64,000 nt of DNA from Ignelater luminosus (Eukaryota; Arthropoda; Insecta; Coleoptera; Elateridae): contig VTPC01001678.1 of NCBI GenBank assembly GCA_011009095.1, positions 1 to 64,000 of the forward strand. The letters run 5' to 3'. Below, piece by piece: positions 36,168-47,230 of the stretch (position 1 is its first letter; each line of letters begins with the position of its first letter). Under the pieces are notes generated by a model. It had not been told where the DNA came from. It saw nothing but the letters and a program-made list of their open reading frames with translations, and did no database searches. The translations under genes were made by a program, and so were the position numbers.

Positions 36168-37397
36168 CGAGGGTGGTCTGAAAAGTTTCCGACCTAACAA
36201 AGATACAAGACATTTTTTCTGAAATTTTTTTTTTATTTTTCAACATAGTCTCCTTGTAACTCTACACACTTTTCCCAGCGATGCTCCCATCTCTGTAACC
36301 CGTCCAAATAGTACTCGGCATTTTTCTCTGCAAAATAATTGTTCACGAAGGTGATTGCCTCTTCATTTGACGAAAATCTTTGTCCACCGAGCGCAATTTT
36401 TAGATGAGGGAACAAAAAGAAGTCGCTTGGGGCTAGATCTGGTGAGTAAGGCGGATGGTCAAGCAGTTCAAACCGTAATTCGTGGATTTTCGCCATGGCA
36501 ACCACTAAGGTGTGAAACGGTACGTTGTCTTGGTGAAGCAGGATTTTCTTTTTCTGCAAATGTGGCCGCTTTTTCGCAAGTTCTGCCTTCATCTTGTCAA
36601 GTAATGATGCATAGTATGCTCCTGTAATGGTTTTTCCTTTTTGAAGATAATCGATTAAAATAACTCCGTGACTATCCCAAAAAACAGTCGCCACCACTTT
36701 CCCAGCCGAAAAAACAGTTTTTGCTTTTTTTGGAGCCGGTTCCCCCTTTGCAGTCTACTGTTTGGACTGTATTTTTGTTTCGGGCGTATAATGGTGTATC
36801 CAAGTTTCATCTACAGTAATTAATCGGCGCCAAAACTCGGGTTTATTTCGCCTAAACTGCGCCAAAAGAGCGTTGGAAATATTCATTCGAACACGTTTTT
36901 GGTCTAACGTGAGCAAACGCGGCACCTAAATGTTGATTTAATATGTGACAAACACGTTCTTTTGACATGTTCATAACCTCTGCTATCTCTCTCACTTTAA
37001 TTTGGCGGTCGTCTAGCACCATTTGGTGAACTTTGGCGATGTTTTCGTCGGTAGTCGCAGTTTTTGGACGTCCCGAACGTTCATCGTCTCCCAAGCTCTT
37101 ACGGCCAATGATGGTGCAGAGTCCCCATCCACAGAATCCAACTCATCTTTTATTTGCGAAGGCGTATTGCCTTTGAAAAACAAATATTTAATGACAGCTC
37201 GATACTCGATTTTGTCCATTTTCACAAAAAAACTCACATCAACTTACTCAAACGACTGTTACATAAAAACTGCGCGCCCAAAATGGCTGAAACTTTGGTG
37301 AGTAACTGTCAACAGATGAACAACGAAATTCAGTAGCTTTTATTTACGAGTGCTGCCATCTTCACGTTGAGGTCGGAAACTTTTCAGACCACCCTCG
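36168..37397 (-). mobile_element. mariner transposon with perfect 28-bp ends, transposase broken
   Basis: Both ends begin CGAGGGTGGTCTGAAAAG and stay identical for 28 bp. TA flanks each side, the mariner target duplication. The 1,230-bp length is close to a full element. The minus-strand transposase shows a helix-turn-helix start (MDKIEYRAVIKYLFFKGNTP), DDERSGRPKTAT, VDETWIHHYTPE (first catalytic Asp, near 36810), HQDNVPFH (second Asp) and HPPYSPDLAPSDFFLFP (the third, D of the D,D34D triad). Breaks are a frame change in the N-terminal region near 37090, another near 36900, and a Trp-to-TAG change near 36756. Perfect ends and nearly intact motifs imply a recent arrival. Confidence 0.93.
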
Positions 37398-38730
37398 TAT
37401 ATCATACTTTTACCTTAAAATTGTATTCACCTGCAAAAAGTTCTTTGGAAAGATGTAGATGCTAAAAGAAAGAACCAGAAAATTGATTTTTGGAGCAACT
37501 CTAATATCTATAATTCTATAATTAGAAAAAAATGATATGATGGATAGAGCATAATGCGTCGTTGGTTGTATACAGTTATTTATTAATTTTATCATATTAA
37601 TAATAATAATAATAACAAGTAAATTAAATTCCATATAGCTTCCTCATAATAATGACTTAGCAGAAAACGTTGTAATTTTGTTAAGTAGCATATCATCATA
37701 ACACACTAGAGGCTGATTATAGAATTATTCCTCTACCAAAAGTTGTTAACTAATTACTGTTATCGTTGTCATATCAGAACATCCGTGAACATTTCTTGAA
37801 AATTCATAATTGTGTGTATGTAGTTATCAACGCTTTTGATAGTACGTGGCAAAATTATTGCCGGTCACTAATTGTTAAACCATAATTTACTACATCAACG
37901 ATAAAAAGTGCCATTCTATCATAAAAATTTGCATGCTGATAGTGATACTGATAAAGTGATAACTATTAAACTCTAAAAGTGTTAATCTACAAGTACAACG
38001 AGTTGTTAAGTTCATTCAGTATCATTATCGCAAACATACCTATTACCATTCTGGAAAATTGAGCGAGCATTTGTTAAACACAAAACTGATAAGAAACATG
38101 ATTTTTCAATTTTTAAATGCTCTGCCATTCATACGCCTTATCGATTCTGGGCGTTTTATGTTTGCTTAATAAATATTTACTTGTAATTACTCGTATTTAC
38201 GCGATCGCGGGTTTTTAGATATTGTAGTTGCATATAAATTCCATACGATAATAGTCTGAGGTTGTGTAGGAAATATACAAAAGTAATCACAGTAAAAAAT
38301 AGAATTATTACATACATATTGGTCCAAGCCCACTGAACCTATAATAATAGAGTTTTACGATTGTTAGGTAGAAAATGCAGCATTTTCGTTGTATTTGTTA
38401 TCTCTATCGTGTTAGCTCATTTATACAAATATTTGTGTTGCAATTGCTGCGATATTTTACCATTTAATAAGTGTAAAAATCTATCCACTTATGTTAAGTG
38501 ACGTTGGACCATATGGTATGCTAATTATTCTCTAGTACTCTAGCACAAACTGTAAATTCAGTTAGAAAATATGCAAGTACTATTATAAATTTATTTTAGT
38601 TCGTTCTGTTCTTTTTTCTCATTTTTTTGCAGATATTTTTATTTATGTAGAAGGAAGTGTATACCTACATTAGACATTCCGATGACATAAAGGCTGCCTA
38701 CCATATTTTATATCTAGATCTAGATGGATA
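37398..38730. other. Intergenic, nothing recognised
   Basis: AT-rich, with an AAT microsatellite near 37595-37612 and nothing else. Confidence 0.4.
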
Positions 38731-38800
38731 TGCTGAGATTCAAACTTAATATCTCTTGGTTTGTAGTCGTTTCTAAACAACTGAGCTAACGGCTGTTGCT
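38731..38800 (-). mobile_element. tRNA-derived SINE head or decayed tRNA
   Basis: On the minus strand, GCCGTTAGCTCAGTTG (A-box-like, about 38792-38777) is followed 35-40 bases on by GTTTGAATCTCAGC (B-box-like, 38744-38731). These are the two internal RNA polymerase III promoter boxes at tRNA spacing. The cloverleaf is degenerate, so a SINE head is more likely than a working tRNA. A downstream TCTAGATCTAGAT may be part of its body. Confidence 0.6.
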
Positions 38801-39005
38801 AACACACATTTAAAATAATTATTTTGTAATCTCTCCAATAAAACTTTTTTAAAGAATACAACATTTCTGAAAGATAATGAATTTATTTCATACTTCTTAC
38901 ATACACCTGTATGCATCTTCTTTATCAAACCGAGAAACTAAGTAAAAGCTGCCGTTACAGAACTTGAAAGTAATTATAATAGAACATTCTGGATTTAAAC
39001 AAAAT

Positions 39006-39773
39006 TCATAAACTGCTCTTTAGATGATTAAAAAAATTAACAAAAGCTTGTAATTGTTCACGATCAGAAGAGAAACAGGAAAGAGCCTGTGCTCTTTCCA
39101 ACCAACCAGTAACCTTAGGATAGATTTTTGGATCAACCTTCACGTGGTAATCCAAACTCGTGATGGTCGGAACTAAGCTAAAATCAGCAATCGTTACAGT
39201 ATCACCAGCAATCCATTGGTGGCCTTCTAGGAATTTTTCTAAAATTTGGTAAGCACCATTTATTTCTTGAATTAGATGATTGGGTACTTCAGTCATTTCT
39301 TTTCTAAAGTAAGGTAACTAACGAAAGAAATTTGTTTAAAATTAAAAATGTATAGTAGAATTTTAAAGGCACTTACATCTACAGCCGCCAAGAGCGTATA
39401 TGCTACTCCAGAATCGAAGTGTAACCTTTGATCAACCACAGATCGCTTAAAGAAATCTTTAGGGTATAACGAATCATCTTTCCCATATTTCGTAACGAGG
39501 TATACGTTAATAGCATGACTATCCCAAAAGGCAAATCCGTTATCATCTAAAGTAGGCACTGTGTGTTGCGGATTGAGCTGTTTGAACATCATTCTAGTTT
39601 TAAAAAAATATCAGAAAATATTAAAATTTTACCTTTAAAAATTCCGGACTTAAATGTTCTTGCTTCAAATAGTCAATTCTATGAAGATCTAATTCAATTC
39701 CTAATGCTTTCGCTGTAATCAGCACAGCTCGAACAGCAGGACTTCCATCAAACATATATAATTTTGGTGCCAT
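39006..39773 (-). CDS. Glutathione S-transferase, epsilon class (GST-E)
   Basis: Exons are 39773-39633 (47 codons), 39577-39377 (67) and 39317-39006 (103 plus stop), giving 217 aa; introns are 55 and 59 nt, phase 0. Catalytic-type Ser11 lies in [20 protein letters not shown], a wording shared with F, G and H and unlike the SPPVR of B to D. KQEH (His40), NPQH (His52) and FWDSHAI follow, with [13 protein letters not shown]. The C-terminal domain carries [16 protein letters not shown]. An AATAAA lies about 118 nt past the stop. Its promoter carries the shared motif at 39806-39834. A cytosolic detoxification enzyme is the expected role; substrates cannot be read from sequence. Confidence 0.93.
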
Positions 39774-39805
39774 GGTTTTGCTAGTATATACGTTCGTTTT
39801 GTAGG

Positions 39806-39834
39806 TAGACTAAATTTAAACTAAATTTATTTAA
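39806..39834 (-). promoter_or_regulatory. Shared GST promoter motif (GST-E)
   Basis: On the minus strand TTAAATAA (39834-39827) is followed by ATTTAGTTT and then TTTAGTCTA, ending about 33 bp before the ATG. The same series occurs before GST-F, -G and -H. Confidence 0.55.
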
Positions 39835-40297
39835 AGATTAATTTTTTGAAACACTTAAACAGGCATATTGTGTAATGCACTATCTACTTGGTATAAGTGG
39901 AAGATAAAAGCAACTAATTTTACAATTAGTAACAATTACAATCATTTATTTTATTTATTATTTTATATAAAGAAATATTTGTTATTGTAATGCCCATCTC
40001 TTACACTATTAATAATTAGAAAAACATTATGTACCTGTCTACAAACTAAAACAGGTGCTTATGCTGTGTCAAAAATTATAGTTACAGAACTCCCATAAAA
40101 TCTTCTTTAAGCTACTAAAGAAATTAGCATAATCTTTCAATTGTTTAAGTACAGAAAAACAGCAGGGAAGAGCTTGTACTCTCTCTAATCAACCAAAAAC
40201 ATTTGGATAGACTTTTGGATCAGCCTTCAAACTTGAAACGTTCGGAAATAAACTAAGACCAAGTGAAAAAAACACTTTCTTTCAGAATTTTGCCCAT

Positions 40298-40540
40298 GAT
40301 TTTTTCGTCGACCTTAAAAATTGATCAAAAGTCTAAATAAAGGTGAATTTAATTTTGCAGGTAACTGTAAGACAGCTATAGTATCCATGGTATTCAAAAC
40401 GTATATAAAAAGAAAACCAAATAAAAATTGAGCAACAGGGAAGAAAAGTTAGCTTGTCTTCTGCTCAGATACAATCATCAACTTTGGCCGCAAAATCAGG
40501 GTCAAAAAGCCTACTTTTTAATAAGGTCGACGAAAAAATC
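40298..40540. repeat. Inverted repeat with perfect 19-bp arms
   Basis: GATTTTTTCGTCGACCTTA at 40298-40316 recurs exactly inverted at 40522-40540. The 205-bp interior has no coding signal. This fits a small foldback or MITE inserted into GST pseudogene 1. Confidence 0.65.
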
Positions 40541-40589
40541 GTTTATCTTTTGATTTTATGAAATACACGTACAAGGAGTAGTCCATTTA

Positions 40590-40790
40590 AAAATTCTGGG
40601 TTGCAATGCATTTGAGGTATCTTTTTTTACAGTCGCCTCCGTTTTTACGTAAAACTTTTTCCACGTGATACACTGCAACTGATTTTGTAAAAAATTTTGC
40701 TATCACAGAATCATTTTTTTTCACAACGTAGTCATCATTGAATTCTAAAGGAAATTTTCCATACGTAGATGAATCGTCATCAGACTCATG
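40590..40790 (-). pseudogene. ORF fragment with YHVEKVLRKNG wording
   Basis: The minus strand encodes DDDSSTYGKFPLEF, NDDYVVKKNDSVIAKFFTK, then YHVEKVLRKNGGDCKKRYLK. This resembles a short beta-rich segment (roughly 'D-V-VKF-TKK---YVG-VL--NG') that I associate with C-terminal parts of transposon-encoded proteins in insects, but I cannot name the family with certainty. It lies in the insert that splits GST pseudogene 1. Confidence 0.35.
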
Positions 40791-40799
40791 AAGACATCA

Positions 40800-41813
40800 A
40801 ACTTTCTGAAAAACCTCTCTATGGTTTACTTCTTGCAAAACCTTCCATTTTGTTACTTTTTCATTTTGTAATAAAAGTTGAAAGTATAAATCTTTGATTT
40901 AACTTCTCACCAATCAATGGTTGATACTTTTTCTTATCCGCTGGTCAGAAATATTCCAGGCTGTTCTAAAATGCATTCTTTTTCAATTGGATCAAAAGTA
41001 AGCAATTTGAGGTAATGATCCCTACTTTATTTTGAGGCCAAAGCTACCTGAAATTATCTGTTTTAAAGTAACAAGCAAGTTATTTACACCGAAGACTTAT
41101 AATGAAATCTTTATTTTGCGCTTTTATTTAAAAAAAAACCTATCAGGTTTATAATAAAGAGTTTAATGATTGTATATTAGATAAATAGTGGTAAATAAAG
41201 TGTCTACCTACTGTTATTGGCTTTGTCTGCTGGAAATATAATGATGTCCGAGTTTGATTTGAGATCCCGTAAGGCACTTCTTTCCTCCTTAGATACGTTA
41301 GTTGATGTAAGTTTTGCCGAGCGAAGACACCTGGCTGTTTTTACCGTAATCAGTTCTGACGTTTCCTTTGTAAGTTTTAGTAAAGGTGATTTAAAAGATT
41401 TCTACGAGAACTTTCTTAGGCGTCACAGCGAGATTTAAGTCTTTGACAGTACAGCTGTTTCCGATGTAGAGAGAGAATCCGACGACAAACTCATTGTTTT
41501 TAGGGTTCTCTGAGCTTGGAGGTCAGTAATCTTGCCAAAATAAGACCAAACGTTTGATGACAAAGTATTGGTTAACAACAGATGGAGTGTGAGCTGCCAA
41601 GAAACTAAGTTTAGAGCACGCATTGTTTGTTTTATTCGTTTGCAAACAAGCACTGATCTGGTGCAACTAAAAATATTCTCAACTGCCATGGTAGGGGTGT
41701 GATTTTCAACCGTTAAAGATTTCGCAAAAACTCTGTGAATCCCTTTTTAGTCTTCTCTCGACTAAGAAGACTAAAAAGCCAAGGTGCAATGACACGATCT
41801 AGTCCTGAAAAAC
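40800..41813. other. Insert between GST pseudogene 1 exons, unrecognised
   Basis: Opposing ORFs of 73 codons (41217-41438, plus) and 84 codons (41689-41435, minus) have no recognised family. This is probably transposon-derived, given that it separates two exons of one gene. Confidence 0.35.
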
Positions 41814-41866
41814 GTATTTTCAGTATTTTCTAACGAGGTAAACGTTAGTAGCATGACTATTCGACA

Positions 41867-42310
41867 ATGCAATTATCGATTATATTATTGATTATTCTTC
41901 AGTGGACAAAACCTTTATTTGGTTTAATTGAAAAAGCAAAACTATCTCCAAGAGTTCGATTAATTTCAAACGACATCCAGCCGCAACACCAATTGATCCA
42001 AAACGCTCTATTGGTAGGACAATTTCAACTTGCACAAAGAGTCCAAACACTCCAAAGTTTTCTATCAATCTGATAAGTCATAAAGACTATACTTAAAATC
42101 TGTTTTCTGCAGATATTAGACAGTCATTGTTAACAGCCTATAATATTCTAGGTATTAGAATCAGAGATAAAACTAACTTCGTATTGTATATTTAAAAAAA
42201 AATGTTAAAACTTTTAAAAAAAAGATAATATTGAGAAATCTGTTTGAAAACGATGCATTTCACAAAAAAGATGTAAAACAACTTATAGACCAGGTGCTAC
42301 GAAAAGTTTC
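41867..42310. other. Intergenic, nothing recognised
   Basis: A 68-codon plus-strand ORF (41867-42073) shows no known domain. Confidence 0.3.
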
Positions 42311-42328
42311 GTTTACAAAATATGAGTC

Positions 42329-43310
42329 ATGCTTGACTACATACTATTATCGGAAAAGAAGATCGTAAAAGATGTAACTATCATTAACAAGATTAGCACT
42401 GGAAATGATCACAGAATGGTGCGACCAAAAGTAGAAATAAACAAACGAATAGAAAGAAACAGATTTATAACCAGGCAAACGCCAAAAATAGACACAAATA
42501 AACTTAAAGAAAAGATAGCAAAAAGCGCAAGCCAAAAAAAAATTCAATGAGGAATAGAAAACATGAAGGTTGCCAAAGGAATTTGGGAAAGAAACAATTA
42601 ACAGCTTGATGAATGAAAATGGGGATGAAGTCAAACACCGAGAGAAAATACAAAAAATTATTGAAAACTATACGAACAAAAAGGTAAGCCACCAGATAAC
42701 TGACCAAAACATATAACCGAAGACATGCCTGACATAACAGAAAAGAACTAATAAAAGAAGGAACTGAGCAGTTATGCAAGTACTAAAATTACTATAATGA
42801 ATAAATGTCTAAAAGAAGGAAAAATACTAGACAATTATCGGTCAATATCTCTCCTGTCGCAAATATATAAATTATTTACTAAAATAATTATTAACAGATT
42901 AGAGAATAAGTTGGAATTGAATCAGCCAATAGAACAGGCAGGCCTCAAGAAAAACTTTAGTACTTGCGATCACCTTCTAACTATGTGAATCTCGATTGAA
43001 AAAGTCGCGAAATACAACTTACCATTATGTATAGTAGTTACAGACTATAGAAGGCCTTTGATACTATCAAAACTTGTTGAAAGAGCATTAAAAAACAGCA
43101 GGTATACCTAACTCATAAAGGTAATTTACAACAAGGCGCGAAAGGGAGACAGACAGAGAGACTCGATGAGTCCCAAACTGTTTAATGGAATGGAAAAATA
43201 AAAGCAGCAATATAAACGGCCAAAGATTCAATAACCTAAAATACGCCATTGACATAGTCATAATATCTGAAAATTCTGAAGACATACAAGAGATGCTTAA
43301 TGGACTTAAA
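42329..43310 (+). mobile_element. Degenerate LINE (RTE-like) between two GST pseudogenes
   Basis: The endonuclease end reads MLDYILLSEKKIVKDVTIIN then STGNDHRMVR (42329-42425), the 'IDYIL---V-DV-VI---TGSDHR-V' box with the catalytic DH. RT fingers give DNYRSISLLSQIYKLFTKII, NRLENKL and QPIEQAGLKKNFSTCDHL (42829-42985). A palm relic with DSMSPKLF follows (about 43165-43190). The segment between endonuclease and RT is shortened and frames change, so it is dead. It lies between GST pseudogenes 1 and 2. Confidence 0.7.
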
Positions 43311-43494
43311 ACTTTTCACTATGTTTGGCGTTGCTATAAAAAGTCTTAACGACCAACAACTTCTAGTACGATAGAGCAAGAAAACATTATTACTAAAATG
43401 TTATCTGTCAAAGAGTAAAACGCATGTGCTCGTTTCGTCTGTCCCTTTTCCACCATTGCCCAATAATCCAAGTTCCATTTCAAACTCAGTGGCC

Positions 43495-43866
43495 AGAAGA
43501 AGAACATGGAAGTCCTCGAGCCCTTTTCAACCATTCAGTAATTTTCGGAAAGGCTTTTGGATTTATCTTCACATGGTAATCCAAACTCGTAATGGTTGGT
43601 ACTATATTGAAAAAAAACTAACAATGTATTGACGGCCTTCTAGCCTCGTTTGTTTCTTGAACATATTTTATACTTTACTTATTTCTTTCTTAAAGTAAGC
43701 TATTTAATAAAGGAAATTATTCAAAGATGAAACAATGAAATAATTTTAAAAATAAGTACTTGCGGTTATTCGTCTCAAAAGAGGATACGCTACTTTAGAA
43801 TTAAAGTATAACTTTTAATCTACCACAGTTCATTTAACAAAATCTTTAAGATAGAAGTTAAGTATA
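43495..43866 (-). pseudogene. GST-epsilon pseudogene 2
   Basis: On the minus strand, exon 2's end is at about 43860-43770: LKDFVK, a stop in place of Arg, TVVD, a stop in place of Gln, KLYFNSKVAYPLLRRIT. After a short intron, exon 3's start AYFKKEIS lies at about 43695-43670. After a deletion its middle, [20 protein letters not shown] then ITEWLKRARGLPCS, lies at about 43605-43500. The core ADFSL region is lost, and exon 1 was not found. Similarity is highest to GST-E and GST-F. Confidence 0.8.
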
Positions 43867-44914
43867 CTTGTAAAGAAACAACGAAAAGCATGGTGTTCTT
43901 GAAGTGAAATGAATGGGAATTTGCTTTTTCCCAAAAGTACCTGTGCGACTGTAATTTAATTAATTTCTTATTGAAAAGTCGTAAGACTCGTAGGTTTTAA
44001 TACTATTCACATACACATAACGAACTTGTCTTGTTGAAGACAACTCTCACTTTGCGGTTAGCAAGATATACTTAGATAGAGGTAACTGGACGAGATGACA
44101 TACATTTTCAACTGTGTTTGTAAAAGCCTTAGCTGTTCTTCTTAGAAATTAGGGTTTCTTCGTGATTACGTCTGGTAATCGTAATGGCAAGAACTCTGTG
44201 GATTGCATCGTTTTGAAACTTGGCATGATGATATCTTTTCCACAATAAATGATTGTTTATCTTCCAGTTGTTAACACTAATGGTCTGAATTTCTTTGTTT
44301 AATTCAGTGATCTGATCTGAACATGGAGGGTTAATAGTACTATTGGATATTGCCAAAGGTGGTTGTGTTGTGGATTTATGATGGAAAGAGTATCAGTTAT
44401 TCTGTTTTGGGCAGATTAAGTTATTAATTGTGAGAGATTGCCTTCTTATAATATTGAAATAAATACCTCGCAATAGTTAGATGCTCTTGGTGAATACCAA
44501 TTGAGAAGAAGCAGTAAATCATTATTATGAGACTTTTATTCATATTTGACATTCCATACTGTTAAAGATGAATGTAGAGATATATAAACCCTACCATCTA
44601 GTTATTCAGCTTACGTATTGATAAATATTCATTATTACTATTACAACTAACTGGAATTTACTAAATCTTCTAGTATCTAAATTCTTGAAGTGAAGTAATT
44701 TCATTTTCACTTTATACCTAGTCTGCAGTTTTGTTAAATGACAGTAGTCTATATTTTAAAGAATATGTATTGCAATGACATTTAAAACTACCTAACTAAC
44801 AAAAACAACTGAAGTAAAACAGGAAAATGCAGATATTATTTAAATCGACGTTTAGTAACTTTTATACTGGACCAGATTCTTTTTAAAGCAAGATATATTA
44901 ATAGATAAATACTA
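43867..44914. other. Intergenic, nothing recognised
   Basis: A 75-codon minus-strand ORF (44356-44129) has no recognised domain. Confidence 0.3.
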
Positions 44915-45085
44915 CCTACTACAGATAAATATACAGAACTCATACCGTTGCCGTTGTGTTTTATTTCAAGTAAGAATATGCCTCATCATGTTACCAGTTC
45001 AAGGTAATCAAGATCGATTATACTTAATGGAGTTACAAACTAGAAGTGGCTGCGCGTCTCATGGTCAGGAAGGTTTTCGTATTAC
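44915..45085 (+). repeat. Duplicated flank, copy 1 (copy 2 at 47045-47230)
   Basis: AATATGC, TCATGTT, AGTTCAAGGTA-TCA-GAT, then GCTGCG and TCTCATGGTCA are shared in order with 47045-47230. Copy 1 is the immediate 3' flank of GST-F, which hints at a tandem duplication that once included a GST. Confidence 0.6.
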
Positions 45086-45201
45086 TAACCGACATTTGGA
45101 TATTATCATTTACTATCATATTTATAATTTATATTGCGTTAAGTTTTATTTTTAATTATATTAAAATTGCTTCAATTAATGTAATTAATGATAAACAAAG
45201 A

Positions 45202-45986
45202 TTATTTAATACCTCTTACACTATCTAAATAATTAATAAAACACTGTAGTTGTTCATAATCAGAAGAAAAACAGGGAAGAGCTTGGGCTCTCTTTAACCA
45301 TCCAGCAATATTTGGGTACACCTTTGGATCAATCTTCACATGGTATTCTAAACTCGTTGTGGTTGGAACCAAACTAAAGTCGGCAATCGTTACTTTATCA
45401 CCAGCAACCCATAGATGACCTTGCAAGAACTTTTCCAAAAATTGGTAAGCTTCTTTTATTTTTTCAACATAGTGAACTGGTACTTCAGTTATCTCTTTCT
45501 TCAAATAAGCCATCTGACGACAGAAAAATTAAATTTGCTTAGGATTATAAAAATTAAACTTTAAAAAATAATTTCAAAGATACCTACATCTACTGCTATC
45601 AAGATGGGGTATGTTACACCAGTGTCAAAGTGTAACCTTTGATCAACCACTGCTCGTTTAACAAAATCTTTAGGATACAACGAATCATCTTTTCCGTATT
45701 TTCTAACGAGGTAAGCGTCAATAGCGTGGCTATCCCATAATGCAGTTCCATTATCATCTAAAGTAGGCACTGTATGTTGAGGATTGAGCTGTTTTAACAT
45801 TATTTTAGTTAAAAGAAAAAGAAATTAAAATCGTTAGAATCTTACCTTTAAATATGCAGGACTTAAATGTTCTTGCTTAAAGAAATCCATTTCATGATGT
45901 TCTAATTCGATTCCTAATGCTTTCGCTGTAATTAGAACAGCTCTAACAGCAGGACTTCCTCTGCAATAGTATAGTTTAGGTGCCAT
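45202..45986 (-). CDS. Glutathione S-transferase, epsilon class (GST-F)
   Basis: Exons are 45986-45846 (47 codons), 45788-45588 (67) and 45513-45202 (103 plus stop), giving 217 aa; introns are 57 and 74 nt, phase 0. Catalytic-type Ser11 lies in [24 protein letters not shown] (His40), NPQH (His52) and LWDSHAI are present, with [16 protein letters not shown] in the C-terminal domain and the C-terminus SVRGIK, shared with G. An AATAAA lies about 55 nt past the stop. The shared promoter motif lies at 46031-46061. It is separated from GST-E by both pseudogenes and a LINE. Confidence 0.93.
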
Positions 45987-46030
45987 GATAGCATGTACGT
46001 TACCTACTGTACGTGTTGTGTATCTGTAGG

Positions 46031-46061
46031 CAGTTTAAATTAAACTAAATTTATTATTTAA
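46031..46061 (-). promoter_or_regulatory. Shared GST promoter motif (GST-F)
   Basis: On the minus strand TTAAATAATAAATTTAGTTT is followed by AATTTAAACTG, about 45-75 bp before the ATG, in the same order as before GST-E, -G and -H. Confidence 0.55.
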
Positions 46062-46064
46062 TAT

Positions 46065-46475
46065 GGACGTAAATTTATATTTTGAAGTTTGAAGATGACT
46101 AAGGATTTCTTTTGATTTAACAGATGAAATAATATTGCGTATTTCATTAAGTTGTAGGTATCTTAAGAATGAATTATTCTTAATTATAGAGTGGAATCTT
46201 ATAGAATTATAAAAACAAAAGCATACTATGTACGTTTTAGCATGAACATGGCATTTTCAAGTACACACTCATTCTTTGTACACAATTCTGTTTTTATGTA
46301 ATAACAAATAATAGTTATCAACTTTGATCTCAGATAATGTAGTGTGTACTTGTTTGCTTTCAAACACTCTGTTGAAAGTTTTACCACAAGCTCAATTTTG
46401 TTTTAATTCTTAACTTTGGTTGGCGCTGAATTTCCGCTGTCTAGTTAGACAAAAATTAAAGTCATTCATAGATAA
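46065..46475. other. Intergenic, nothing recognised
   Basis: AT-rich spacer upstream of GST-F. Confidence 0.3.
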
Positions 46476-46479
46476 ATAT

Positions 46480-46720
46480 TATCCTTAAGAACGCTACATC
46501 TTTTGGTCAGATAAAGCATCCTATGATCTTGCCAGATTATGCCCATAAAAACGTGGACGCTTTCCAGCAATTGGGAGTAAAACAAGTACAAAAAAAAATT
46601 AATCTACCAAATGTCCCGAATTACGATCTATTGAACGCTTTTGGGCTGATTTATAGGCGAAAGAATGTGTTATTATAGTAACTCGATGGTGGAATTTCAA
46701 AGCTAACTAAAGCTAAGGAT
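46480..46720 (+). mobile_element. Tc1/mariner-superfamily transposase C-terminal remnant
   Basis: In mixed frames the plus strand gives FWSDKASYDLARLCP, NVDAFQQLGVKQVQKKINLP and ELRSIERFWADL. This follows the 'W-D-A--HYAK---------V----NPPNVPE-RPIE-FWA-LK' end of IS630/Tc1-type DDE transposases. The N-terminal half is absent. Confidence 0.55.
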
Positions 46721-47044
46721 TTAAATATTAATAAGTTAAAGAAATTCGACAATAATTACTTTAAACAACCGTGTAAAAATGATAAAGAAAGAATTCCGAC
46801 GTTGCTCGATCTGAACTTTTATTCTTACCTGGTAATATTTTTATTTTTGAATTCATTTCCTTAAGTATTTCGTTAAATAAATAATTTGAAGTGCCAATTT
46901 TAAGTTCGACTACGTTACTATTACAAAATCAAATATAAAAAATTAATGTTTAGTTTAAATGGTTTTTACTGTTTACTAAGAAGCGTCAATTTAAACAGGT
47001 TCACCTTCAATTTCAAAAAAATAAAAATTGATAAGAACAACGTA

Positions 47045-47230
47045 TACTACTACAGTAGTAATACTATGTGCTCATCTACTATCCTTCTGTGAAAAACCTG
47101 TTTCGATGACATTGTTAAATAAAAATATGCTTTGTCATGTTGTTATAGTTCAAGGTAGTCAGGATAGATGATGGATGGGTATTTAAAACGGCTGCGTCTC
47201 ATGGTCACGAGCATTTTGATATTACTGTTC
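47045..47230 (+). repeat. Duplicated flank, copy 2
   Basis: Matches 44915-45085 in the same orientation (AATATGC, GTCATGTT, AGTTCAAGGTAGTCAGGAT, TCTCATGGTCA) but has no GST beside it. The position where a GST would be expected is occupied by the element at 47870. Confidence 0.6.

Larger units (their letters stand above)
40085..41866 (-). pseudogene. GST-epsilon pseudogene 1, split by insertions
   Basis: The minus strand at 40262-40085 encodes the last half of a GST exon 3: LFPNVSSL, then KADPKVYPNVFG, a TGA in place of Trp, LERVQALPCCFS and FFSSLKK. A piece of exon 2 (SNSHATNVYLVRKY, matching [14 protein letters not shown]) lies 1.5 kb away at about 41855-41814. In GST-E the two exons are about 60 bp apart, so unrelated DNA including a foldback repeat (40298-40540) now sits between. 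Exon 1 and the first half of exon 3 are gone. The wording is closest to the E-H subgroup. Confidence 0.8.

Noticed and set aside
41217-41689. Opposed 73- and 84-codon ORFs
   Set aside because: No family resemblance; they lie in an insert between GST pseudogene exons.
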